Of a DNA stretch of 64,000 nucleotides, positions 1 to 10,208 are shown piece by piece. Location of the stretch: contig QLIY01000404.1 of the NCBI GenBank assembly GCA_003260075.1, forward strand, positions 3,831 through 67,830, read 5' to 3'. Below the pieces are notes generated by a model. It had not been told where the DNA came from. It worked only from the letters and a program-made list of their open reading frames with translations, and ran no database searches. The position numbers and the translations under genes were made by a program. This DNA is from Phallusia mammillata (taxonomy: Eukaryota; Chordata; Ascidiacea; Phlebobranchia; Ascidiidae). The first letter of the stretch is position 1, and each line of letters begins with the position of its first letter.

Positions 1-367
1 CTTACTTTCAAATTACTCCAAAAAACCAAATACTCTAAAAATCAGCAACTACTAAACTACAAGATGCCGTTTTTTCTAAATGCAAACGGTTCAGCACTGT
101 TTCATTCGTAAAATTGCTTCAGTTCTTCAGCTTTTTGTTTAATTTTTACTTCATCGTATTGTCCAGAACGTCTAAAAACGCTGAAAATCAATACCCGGTA
201 TTAATATTAGTTAATTGTGTTTCAAAATGATGTAGTGCCTACAAATAAATTATAAATAGGTTCTGGTAAATTGAAATAAATTTCGTAAGCGTTTAACATT
301 TAAGTGGTTAGTTTTTTGTCAACATTTTCAGTCAGGTCATTAATTTTGCTTTGGTTTTGTAAATAAC
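1..367. repeat. Copy of the 1456-1824 block, ending at a poly-G run
   Basis: These bases match 1456-1824 almost base for base and stop at a 10-G run (368-377). The block is the DNA that lies just 3' of the orphan gene family (minus strand). It is either the tail of a further array unit left of the window or an unmerged overlap. Confidence 0.8.
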
Positions 368-377
368 GGGGGGGGGG

Positions 378-557
378 ATCCCAATGCTTTGCAGTTACAG
401 TGCGTAAGTAAAAAAGATGTAACAGGGTTTCTGAAAAATCTTTACAGAAAACGCATGGTTGTGAGGGTACTATGCCAACTGTATATAATTTATCATTAGT
501 TATGCTCTTAAATTCAATTTCATTTGAACGGCTCTTAATTTTGTTTCTATCGTACAA
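378..557 (-). mobile_element. Non-LTR retrotransposon C-terminal fragment (zf-RVT-like)
   Basis: The minus-strand reading carries PCVFCKDFSETLLHLF followed about 10 residues later by HW. This fits the C-x2-C..ET..HLF..W pattern of the zinc knuckle found after the reverse transcriptase in LINE-type elements. The third cysteine/histidine position is degenerate, there is no RT core nearby, and the piece is cut by the poly-G run at 368-377, so it is a dead fragment. Seen: the motif. Inferred: element class. The family cannot be named. Confidence 0.45.
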
Positions 558-639
558 ATATAGTTATTAATGTATATGTGTCCCCAGTTTGGTATGTTCG
601 TTTCCGTACCCAAATCCCTTTCCCACATTTCCTGTTGGT

Positions 640-1830
640 GGTTTGCGATGACAACAGTAGGCAACTGCTGACTCAACGCTCCGTTGCGCCATCTTTTGGA
701 GATTATCAGGCCTGTGCTGTTAGTTTCAGTGTTAGTAGCTCTACCGGTGTCATTGTGCAGTTAATTACAAATACAAGGTATGGAGAAAAGCTTACAATTG
801 AGTCGTTAAATTTTTCGATGTCGGTGTCAGTGTCGGACTAAAAGCCTAAGCAAAAAATGAACGGAACAATTTATGTTCAACCAAATGTATTAAAATTTCC
901 ATACTCTTTGGTTCAACTGCAGGATGGTTGTTACCAAACAACATGGAGAGGTTGTTTATCTTCTCCATTTGGTGTAACTTTCAATAAGTAATTGTCGTTC
1001 TTTTTGTATTTTTTTGCCCAAAAATTTTGTCTCGAAAAAAACAACAAATGAACTTGTATTAACGAAAGATGTGTAACGTTTAAGAGGAAGTTGCTGTATA
1101 ACGTTCCTATTGCAACGCACATTAGAAAGAACAAAGAACACTGATTTTGGAGGTCTATCTTTACAAAACCTATTTGTCGCAGTAAGCTAAAGTTGATTGC
1201 AACGTTAATAGAAAACAAAGCACCCAGAGAACTTTTAAATGTACAGTTGTCCCAGCATCGAACCATCAAGCGACAATCAAAGTGACTTAACAGTGAATGT
1301 TTTTATCTGATTTTTTTTCTAAATCAAATGCGTTTTTGACAAGCGGGTGGGCTATATATTGACCCACCTATATACAATTACGAAATATGCCAATATGTCT
1401 CGTAACACACAGATGACAACCAAAAGCACGTTTTATTTACATAATAGGCACAATCTTACTTTCAAATTACTCCAAAAAATCAAATACTCTAAAAATCAGC
1501 AACTACTAAACTACAAGATGCCGTTTTTTCTAAATGCAAACGGTTCAGCACTGTTTCATTCGTAAAATTGCTTCAGTTCTTCAGCTTTTTGTTTAATTTT
1601 TACTTCGTCGTATTGTCCAGAACTTTTAAAAACGCTGAAAATCAATACCCGGTATTAATATTAGTTAATTGTGTTTCAAAATGATGTAGTGCCTACAAAT
1701 AAATTATAAATAGGTTCTAGTAAATTGAAATAAATTTCGTAAGCATCTAACATTTAAGTTGTTAGTTTTTTGCCAACATTTTCAGTCAGGTCATTAATTT
1801 TGCTTTGGTTTTGTAAATAACATGTTTCCT
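640..1830. repeat. Duplicated flank unit, copy 1 (partner at 5475-6700)
   Basis: About 1.2 kb resembling 5475-6700 with scattered substitutions and small indels. Shared landmarks are the 'gttgcgccatctttt' stretch, the 'aacggaacaatttatgttc' stretch and the block ending just before each gene stop. In both places it lies immediately 3' of an orphan-family gene on the minus strand, so gene plus downstream DNA was duplicated as one unit. I see no convincing gene in it. Confidence 0.75.
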
Positions 1831-1833
1831 AAC

Positions 1834-2579
1834 TCACTGGTCAATTATTTCCTTTGCGGCGACCTTGCGCAGTTTTGCCTTCTCTTTGTAGGTCTCTTCC
1901 AGTCTAGTACCGGGAAATTGTAAGTCATGAGGAGTAAACACTGTCTGCAACTTTCCACTCATATCATTATCAATGGCTAATGCAATAAGGGCTGGGATAG
2001 GAAAGTCTTTCAAATATTCATGCATCTTTAATTTTTTGGCAAAACCCTTTGCAATTTCACCGCCGATTCCAAAAAAGAGTCGACGATATTCCATATTCAC
2101 TTCCCTCATTTTCAGTGTCATGAAACTTTTGTACTGAGCGGGTAAACACGAACGAAATTGGTCAACAACTCTTCCATCAAAATCAAGGTATCCCTTTTCT
2201 ATCTTCTTCTTGCATTTCTCATCATCAAATGCTCTGTACCAATTGTGTTTGTGGGGCGCTTTTTCCGGGGAAACGGCATTTTCCTCGATCAAGTGCAAAC
2301 TGTCAAAAATGATCAGAGCTGTATCGGGTTTGTCTTTTACATGAAACACAAAGCAGTTACCATCTTTCATCAATTCTTCGTCATTTGTGATTGATATTAG
2401 CTTTCGGATGACTTGTTTGCCGTTTAGACCACCATACTCCAGTTTAAAGTACTTCAGACTCCGAAACTGAAAGTTCGTACCATTGTTTTTTAATTGAACG
2501 AACCTGTCATTTAACTTATTCCGAAACTCACGATCTTTTGCGGCGAAAATATCTTCAGGCATTTCTTCAGGTAAAGCTA
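1834..2579 (-). CDS. Orphan single-exon family, copy Z2 (5' end missing at poly-G)
   Basis: C-terminal roughly 240 codons of an unrecognised family. The frame runs from the poly-G join at 2580-2589 (entering at LALPEEMPEDIF) to a TAA stop at 1834. Conserved landmarks are VEYGGLNGKQ (LEYGG here), SITNDEELM, DGNCFVFHV, PDTALIIFDSLHLIE, WYRAFD, EYRRLFFGI, KKLKMHEYLKDFPIPALI and a Lys-rich tail ending KEIIDQ. There is no signal peptide, membrane segment or recognisable domain. Residues read upstream of the join are from a different, overlapping copy. Function unknown. Confidence 0.7.
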
Positions 2580-2589
2580 GGGGGGGGGG

Positions 2590-3103
2590 CGGGTAAACAC
2601 GAACGAAATTTGTCAACAACTCTTTCATCAAAATCAGGGTGTCCCTTTTCTCTCTTCTTGTTGCATTTCTCATTATCAAACGCTTTGTACCAATTATGTT
2701 TGTGGGGCGCTTTTTCCGGGTAAACGGCAGTTTCCTCGATCAAGTGCAAACTGTCAAAAATGATCAGAGCTGTATCGGGTTTGTCGTTTACATGAAACAC
2801 AAAGCAATTACCATCTTTCATCAATTCTTCGTCATTTGTGATTGATATTAGCCTCTGGATGACTTGTTTGCCGTTTAAACCACCATATTCCACTTTAAAG
2901 TACTTCAGATACTCAAACTGAAAGTTCGCACGATTGTGTTTTAATTGAACGAACCTGTCATTTAACTTCTTCCGAAACTCAGGATCTTTTGCGGCGAAAA
3001 TATCTTCAGGCATTTCTTCAGGTAAAGCTAGTTGTAATTCATTGACACCACTGATTTCAAATTTTAACAAAGCAAGGACTTGATCCAACAAATGCTGTTC
3101 CAT
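2590..3103 (-). CDS. Orphan single-exon family, copy Z1 (3' end missing at poly-G)
   Basis: Starts at ATG 3103 (MEQHLLDQVLALL) and runs 170 codons to the poly-G run at 2580-2589, where it breaks off at FRSCLPA. The last 440 bp overlap copy Z2 but differ at many codons (for example DPEFRKK against DREFRNK). The two are therefore alternative haplotypes or true paralogues, not one read repeated. If the run is an assembly join, Z1 and Z2 together represent one full-length gene of about 265-275 aa. The promoter with TATA and kappaB-like site lies just upstream (3174-3234). Confidence 0.65.
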
Positions 3104-3173
3104 TTTGTTGTGATACCGATTGTCGCGTTCGCTCTGCCGAAAAACTAAGTTACAACCCGCTCAGAGTTCAACT

Positions 3174-3234
3174 TATAAATATACAATGCGTTGGTAACTA
3201 GGGCATGCCGTACTCTTTTTAAAGGGAAATTCCC
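3174..3234 (-). promoter_or_regulatory. Z1 promoter: TATA box plus kappaB-like palindrome
   Basis: TATAAAT on the plus strand at 3174-3180 and a perfect palindrome GGGAAATTCCC at 3224-3234, which is 121 bp above the ATG and about 50 bp above the TATA box. The palindrome satisfies the NF-kappaB consensus GGGRNWYYCC. The same arrangement precedes the other copies of this family. Binding is inferred, not shown. Confidence 0.5.
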
Positions 3235-4680
3235 AGTTTTTCTTGAACCCTTCCCTGGTAAAAGCATCGTACCGTGAATCCGCGTGGGTGTTGCGTGTTT
3301 CGTGCAATCTGGTTTGCGAACGTCAAAGGGCGTGTAAAATTCACTGAAAGTCCTGCTAAGGTGTAAGGGGGGGGGGTGAACCCTTCCCTGGTAAAAGCAT
3401 CGTACCGTGAATCCGCGTGGGTATTGCGTGTTTCGTGCAATCTGGTTTGCGAACGGCGTGTAAATTTCATTGAAGGTCCTGCTAAGGTGTAACAGGAAGC
3501 AAATCAAGTATAACAAAGAATAACATTTAGGAAAATGGCACAAAAATAGCAGATCATAACATGTGACTCATGTATCTACGGAGTACGGCGCTTTAAGGCA
3601 AAAAGCTTGAGCAGACGTCGAGTGTGCAGTATTAAAAATTTGTCAGGCGAAAATAAAAAGCAATAATTTGTTTTAGAGAAAAAAACCTTAAACACGCAAA
3701 ACATAGAAAATCGAACCGCCTTTTTACGCTTTGAGTGTTTGTCCGAAAAAGAAAAATACTCTCGAACTTCCATGAAGGAACCTTATTTTTTACGGTAATA
3801 TGAACTTGGAAAATGTAAAGATGATGTAATACAGTGGTTATCAAGCGATACAGTAGTCACTCTCCCTGAGTCCTATTTTGAGCTCTATTTCGGTACACGA
3901 ACTGCAACACAATTGATACCGTTTTGGTCACCACTTTTCAAAAGACGAGTGTGTCGCACGCGATGTAACATTTTTTTAAAACGCAACCAGGCAACATATT
4001 TTTGTGGGAGAACCGTATCCTGTTTTCGCATGAAACTGCGTTCAAAATAAAACAGTGCATACAAAAAGTGGCAATAAAATCTGGTAGACAGTACCAAACA
4101 ACATTTTCTTTACGTAAGAATTTAAAAACCTATGGCTTCAAACCGAAAGAACTATGCAAGCAAACAAAAATATACAGCCTACTGCCAAATAAGCAGCTTT
4201 TGACGATAACTTCTATTCAACTTATTTCAGAAAAAAAGTTTCATGAAACCCTAAATAACGAAATCTAACAATTAACATTAAGCATAGTTGTAATTAGCCG
4301 GTCGGGGATTTTCGGCTGGGCTCGAGTTTGGGCCGGCTTTGGTCTTGTAGGTTTCTTTAAAAGAAACGGGCTTGATTCGGGCCTGGCTCTACACTCTGTG
4401 CCACTATTAAAAAAGTTAACCAACTAAGTAGCCAGTTGCTGGACCTGATCTAATGTCATACACATACAGCTCCAAAACGCCTGGTTCAAGACCATCAATT
4501 GTCTCTTTCCTGAGGCTTCAACGTATTGGCCTATCACCCAAACTTTCGGGCTATACGGGCTTCTCAAAAACGATTCAGGTTTGAACCGGGCTTCGATTTC
4601 AGTCCAGTTTACAACTTTGATTCCAAGCGTTGTTTACGATTGCCAAAACCGCAGAGTAGCCTTAATTAGATATTTTTGTC
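3235..4680. other. Intergenic, no supported gene
   Basis: Contains a short overlap duplication (3244-3366 repeated at 3378-3491 around a 10-G run) and, at about 4290-4620, a G/C-skewed tract rich in 'gggc' and 'cgggctt' phrases. A reverse-complement relative of that tract appears at about 63000-63180, so it is probably a dispersed repeat. Short open frames here have no recognisable similarity. Confidence 0.5.
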
Positions 4681-5034
4681 GTCGCAAACATGATTTGACA
4701 TTGCAAATTACACTAATTGCAATCCTAAAATTAATTTAGTAAAAAAATTAAGTTATGAAAAGATCATGCATCAAAGTAAAATATAACATCACATCGCATT
4801 AGCCAAAGTGTTAAATCAATGTTCCCAACATTGCAACAAATTTAAGCTTACGGGGGGGGGGGATCGCAAACATGATTTGACATTGCAAATTACACTAATG
4901 GCAATCCTAAAATTAATTTAGTAAAAAAATTAAGTTATGAAAAGATCATGCATCAAAGTAAAATATAACATCACATCGCATTAGCCAAAGTGTTAAATCA
5001 ATGTTCCCAACATTGCAACAAATTTAAGCTTACG
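4681..5034. repeat. 170-bp block repeated across a poly-G run
   Basis: 4681-4851 and 4864-5034 are nearly identical and separated by a run of 11 G (4852-4862). This is best read as an unmerged assembly overlap. Confidence 0.85.
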
Positions 5035-5135
5035 CGTTTATGATAAAATAATAAAATATGCAAAGACTTTTGCAATGTGAGTTTTTACTTTTAGGCGTAG
5101 CCTATGCTTTTTTGTTGGGTATCGAACGCTGCGCG

Positions 5136-5196
5136 TTATATTACGGACGATCCTATAACTGTCATACCCAATTCTCCTTTTCAAGGGGAGATTTCC
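5136..5196 (-). promoter_or_regulatory. Orphan copy of the family promoter, no gene beneath it
   Basis: Has the same layout as the Z promoters: 'cgcgttata' at 5132-5140 in place of the TATA region, then about 48 bp later a kappaB-like GGGGAGATTTCC at 5185-5196, flanked by the same 'cataccc' and 'gaatgctcc' context. No family ORF follows on the minus strand below 5100, only AT-rich DNA and the 4681-5034 block. It looks like the remains of a deleted or mis-assembled gene copy. Confidence 0.45.
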
Positions 5197-5474
5197 GTTT
5201 ATGAATGCTCCTTCGGTATGCAGTGAACGCGAGTGGGTGTGTTACTTTCTGCAAGTTATGCTTGTGATTGTAGTCAAGCAAATTGTTGCTAACGGAAAAT
5301 AAAAAAAAAAATAAAAAATCTTTGAAAATGAGTGCAAGTATTCGCTGACCAACAAAAATTTGTCGCTGTTGGGAGTCAGAGAACTACAACGTGTTTTTGG
5401 TAGTACTGCTTAAACAGAAACTCACAGCACAGACATGTTAATTTCCGATAAGTGGCGCAACGGAGCATGGGCAT

Positions 5475-6700
5475 TTGCGATGACGCTTCGTTGCGCCATC
5501 TTTTAGAGATTATCAGGCCTGTGCTGTTAGTTCCTGTGTTTGTATAGTTCTACCGGGGTCATTGTGCAGTTAATTACAAATTGGTAGGGAGAAAAGCTTG
5601 CAATTGAGTGGTTAAAATGTCCGATGTCGGTGTTAGTGTTGGATTAAAGGCCTAAGCAAAAATGAACGGAACAATTTATGTTCAACCAAAGAGTATTAAA
5701 ATTTCTATACTCTTTGGTTCAACTGCAGGATGGTTGTTGCCAAACAACATAGAGAGGTTGTTTATCTTGTCCATTTGGTGTAACTTTCAATAAGTAATTG
5801 TCTTTCATTTTGTATTTTTTTGTCCAAAGGAAATTGCTGTTTTTTTATGTAACGTTTAAGAGAAAGTTGCTGTATAACGTACCTGTACGTTGCAACGTAA
5901 CGTTAGAAGGAACACTGATTTTGGAGTTCTATGTTTACAAAACTTATTTGTCGCAGTAAGCTAAAGTTGAATGCAACGTAAATAGAAAACTAAGCATCCA
6001 GAGAACTTTTAAATGTACAGTTGTCCCAGCATCGAACCATAAAGCGACAATCAAAGTGACTTAACAGTGAATGTAGCCTATTAATCTGATTTTTTTTCTA
6101 AATCAAATGGGTTTTTGACAAGCGGGTTGGCTATATATTGACTCAGCTATACAATTACAAAATATGCTAATATGTCTCGCAACACACAGATTACAACCAA
6201 AAGCACGTTTTATTTACATAATGGGCACAACCTTACTTTCAAATTACTCCAAAAAACCAAATACTCTAAAAATCAGCAACTACTAAACTACAAGATGCCG
6301 TTTTTGGGGGGGGGGTAAAAAAACAAATACTCTAAAAATCAGCAACAACTACTATAAACAACAAGATGCCGTTTTTTTTTCTAAAAGTAAACGGTTCAGC
6401 AGTGTTTCATTCGTAAAATAGCTTCAGTTCTTCAGCTTTTTGTTTAATTTTCACTTCGTCGTATTGTCCAGAACTTCTAAAAAGGCTGAAAATCAATACC
6501 CGGTTTAAATATCAGGTATGTGTTTCAAAATGATGTAGTGCCTTTCAATCAGTTCTAAAATTAAGTTCAAATAAATTACAATAAATTTCGTACTCGTTTC
6601 AAAATTTAAGTTTTCAGTTTTTTTGTCAACATTTTCAGCCATTACAATAATTTTATTTTAACATTTTTTTCTTTAGTTTTGCAAATCACAAATTATCTAA
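5475..6700. repeat. Duplicated flank unit, copy 2 (partner at 640-1830)
   Basis: Similar in order and sequence to 640-1830 and lying immediately 3' of the next orphan-family gene. It is interrupted by a 10-G run at 6306-6315, where about 60 bp is repeated with small indels. No gene seen. Confidence 0.75.
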
Positions 6701-6702
6701 AC

Positions 6703-7025
6703 TTACTGGTCAATCAGTTCCTTTGCTGCGGCTTTGCGCAGTTTTGCTTTTTCCTGGTAGGTTTCATTCGGAGTAGTGCCGTGAATTTTCAAGTTGTGAG
6801 AGTTGAAGATTGCCTGCAACTTTCCACTCCTGTTATTATCAATGGCTAATGAAATAAGGGCTGGGATAGGAAAGTCTTTCAAGTGTTCATGCATCTTTAA
6901 TTTTTTGGCAAAACCCTTTGCAATTTCACCGGCGATTCCAAAAAACACTCGACGATATTCCTCATCCACTGCACTCATTTTCATTTCCATAAAACTTTTG
7001 TACTGAACAGGTAAAAACGAACGAA

Positions 7026-7062
<37 letters not shown>

Positions 7063-7685
7063 ACTTTTCTATGAAAATCAGGGTATCCCTTTCCTCTTTT
7101 CTTAATACATTTCTCATTATCAAATGCCCTGTACCAGTTTTTTCTGTGGGACTTCTCACCTGGTGAGACGGCACTTGACTCGATCAAGTGGAAACTGTTA
7201 AAAATGGTCAGAGCTGTATCGGGTTTGTCGTTTACATGAAACACAAAGCAATTTCCATCTTTCATCAAGTCTTCGGGGGGGGGGTTTTTGTGGGACTTCT
7301 CACCCGGTGAGACGGCACTTGTCTCGATCAAGTGCAAACTGTCAAAAATGATCAGAGCAGTATCGGGTTCGTCGTTTACATGAAACACAAAGCAATTTCC
7401 ATCTTTCATCAAGTCTTCGTCATTTGTGATTGATATCAGCCTTCGTATGACTTGTTTGCCGTTCAAACCACCATACTCCACTTTGAAGTACTTTAGACTC
7501 GGAAACCCAAAGTTCCAACCTTTGTCTTTCAAATGAACAAACCTTGTGTTTAACTTATTCAAAAAATCTTCATTTTTTGCCTTGAACTTATCTTCAGGCA
7601 TTTCTTCCGGGGCATCTTGAGAATCATTAACATCACTGAATTCAAATTGCAGCAATGCAAGGACTTGTTCAAACGACGCATTCAT
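6703..7685 (-). CDS. Orphan single-exon family, copy Z3 (broken by two poly-G runs)
   Basis: Starts at ATG 7685 (MNASFEQVLALLQF) and stops at 6703 (KELIDQ). The frame is split by G runs at 7275-7284 and 7026-7061 (36 G). Across 7275-7284 the DGNCFVFHVND..SPGEKSH segment is read twice with a few substitutions, an overlap signature. After the 36-G run the phase changes, so EYRRVFFGI..KELIDQ is in another frame relative to the upstream part. A joined gene would be the usual 265-270 aa. The conserved core matches Z1, Z2 and Z4; function unknown. Confidence 0.6.
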
Positions 7686-7736
7686 GTTGTAGTGATAGCT
7701 CTGCTGATAAATCAAGTTGCGATTGCTATACGCGCT

Positions 7737-7799
7737 TATAAACCTATATCTACAATTGGTATGTCGACCATACCCTTCTCTCTTAAAAGGGAGATCCCC
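7737..7799 (-). promoter_or_regulatory. Z3 promoter: TATA box plus kappaB-like palindrome
   Basis: TATAAA at 7737-7742 and GGGAGATCCCC at 7789-7799, 104 bp above the ATG at 7685. It sits in the conserved context 'ctcttaaaaGGGAGATCCCC'. The motif meets the GGGRNWYYCC consensus. Confidence 0.5.
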
Positions 7800-7882
7800 G
7801 TTTATGTACGCTCCTTTGGTATGCAGTGAATTTGAGTGGGTTTGTTTGTTACACGTAATCCGACCTGCTTTGGGGGGGGGGG

Positions 7883-8075
7883 TAAAGACTGGGAAATCTA
7901 AACCTAAATCCTGGTGGTTCAAATAATCAAACCTTGTGTTTAACTTATTCAGAAAATCAACATTTTTTGCCTTGAACTTTTCTTCTGGCATTTCTTCCGG
8001 GGCATCTTGAGAATCATTAACATCACTGATTTCAAATTGCAGCAATGCAAGGACTTGCTCAAACGACGCATTCAT
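7883..8075 (-). CDS. Orphan family, 5' fragment of a second allele or copy (Z3b)
   Basis: Starts at ATG 8075 with the same MNASFEQVLALLQF start as Z3 and is cut after about 64 codons by the poly-G run at 7872-7882. It diverges from Z3 at several residues near the break (DYLNHQD region). Its own promoter copy follows at 8127-8189. It is probably the other haplotype of Z3, left unmerged. Confidence 0.6.
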
Positions 8076-8126
8076 TTTGTAGTGATAGCTCTGCTGATAA
8101 ATCAAGATGCGATCGCTATACGCGCT

Positions 8127-8189
8127 TATAAACCTATACCTACAATTGGTATGTCGACCATACCATTCTCTCTTAAAAGGGAGATCCCC
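8127..8189 (-). promoter_or_regulatory. Z3b promoter: TATA box plus kappaB-like palindrome
   Basis: TATAAA at 8127-8132 and GGGAGATCCCC at 8179-8189, 104 bp above the ATG at 8075. Nearly identical to the Z3 promoter. Confidence 0.5.
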
Positions 8190-8299
8190 GTTTACGAACG
8201 CTCCTACGGTATGTAGTGAATTTGAGTGGGTTTGTTTGTTACACGTAATCCGACCTGCTTTGAGCTTTCTGACTGAAGGTTGTCCGGGCATGTCGCTTG

Positions 8300-10208
8300 T
8301 TCAATGTTTGTGTAGCTTTTTGTACGGAGGCTACTTGATTTGTGATTGGTTTGGGAGCAGGCAACAAAAACGAAATGAAAGCGTCCTAGGTGTTTGGGGG
8401 GGGGGGGTGGAGGCTGCTTGATTTGGGAGCAGGCAACAAAAACGAAATGAAAGCGTCCTAGGTGTTTGGAACTTTTGCAAAATTAAAGTGCATACATTAA
8501 CCAAATCCCTTTTACGGTTTGTATGAAACCAAACAAAGCTTCGACAATACTTGACCTGGGCATTATTTTGGCGCCGTTATACAAGAGTTTTAGTAAAGGT
8601 TATATCTATTAAATTTCAAACTGAATTCAAACTATTATATTCAATTACTTTCAAAAGCAGCGTCGAACAACAGAGCAAGAAATTTTATTTACCAATATTT
8701 TTCGTTTTCCAGGTGTAAAGCTAACGAAAATCGTTGATTGCGCAAAGGCTTTAGGTAAAGAACAGCGAGAAACGAAAAATGGTTAAGTAACAAGCAGTAA
8801 CTTTTAGAAAAACAAAAGGTCAAGAAAACAACAAATCTTAACTTATATATCCACGGTAATCCGCGCTGTCTCGTGCACGGCGAATGTGCCTATCATTTGT
8901 CAGGCGAATAAAAGTAAAAAGGCTTTTATATTTGTATTGTACAGAAAGTTTTGACAAACCCCCCAAAAATTGCACCTGACATTTACGCTTGTATTATTGT
9001 CCCAAAAATACATTTTTTAAATAATGCTCAAATCTTTAATTTGCCTTGATGGAACCGCATTTCTTACAGTGATGTGAGTTTAGTTTTCAACATAGCAATG
9101 TGGCGAGGATACTGAACAATAGTCACCAAGTGATACCACAGCCACCCAACAGAAAATTCTAATTGTGAACGCTTTTTAGGAATAACACCAACAGAATACA
9201 ATTAACACAGCAATTGTTACCGCTTGACAAAGGTATATGGCGTCCGCACACGATATAACCTTTTCTCAGCGTGCATCACACACAGAAAACACAACAGTAT
9301 TCACACCTGTGTCATAAATACTTAAATGTCCCAACAGAAAAAGACCTTCTATGATTTTTAAGTCAAAGCTATGTAACACATTTAGCTTCAATTGGAAAAT
9401 AAATAAACAAAAACATCGCATGCAACTTGGCCACAAAGGGAAATACAGCAAATGAGGCCCTCTTATTCGAATATCTAAGCTGTTTGAAACGTGTGTTTTT
9501 GCAACTTACATCAAGTAAATTCCTTGGCAAAAACGTATCAATATTTCAAGCATCAATGTAAGACATGACATAACAACAAAGTAGCAAAACGGCTAACTTA
9601 AGAAGGGGACGGAACAACGGAGTAGAGACTTTCACACAATGTGCTAGTGGGGTTCCTCCCCAAAATAGTACAATTTTAAACGAACGCATATGTGCCATGT
9701 TTTGGTTGATTTCTTTCTTTATTCTATCTTATCACGTTTTTGTTATAAAGTTAGGCAGTATGCTATCGCCGTACGTATTCTACCAGTGGTGTACGAGTAA
9801 TATGTTTGGAGATCAGTAGGTTAAATGGTCACGCTTATTTAGAGCTTCAACAAGATACGCTGATTTATCTTTTTGTTAATAAATATTATCACATGTCCGA
9901 GCACAAATTGAAAATACAACAAAGAAATGCGGGCATTATGGTTTTTAAATGAGTTGTCACCCTAAAACTGACACTTTACCCTTTTATATGTGGAAATCTA
10001 GGTTCAGCACCTAATAAGGGTAATGAATTTATATTGCAATTTTATATTGCAAGTGGGCACAAGGTGATGTGTCATACCCCGTTGTGAAGATGGCAGTGGG
10101 CAATGTACAGCATGGTCATACTGTAATTGTATGTGGACAGTGGTAGGGTTGCAAGCCTGGTAATTTTAATAGGTAAAGGTGCTTATATGTTTGTAGTGGA
10201 ATAAGAGG
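8300..10208. other. Intergenic, no supported gene
   Basis: Unique-looking AT-rich DNA apart from a 60-bp overlap duplication around the G run at 8396-8407. No ORF with recognisable similarity and no splice-linked exon chain was found on either strand. Confidence 0.5.
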
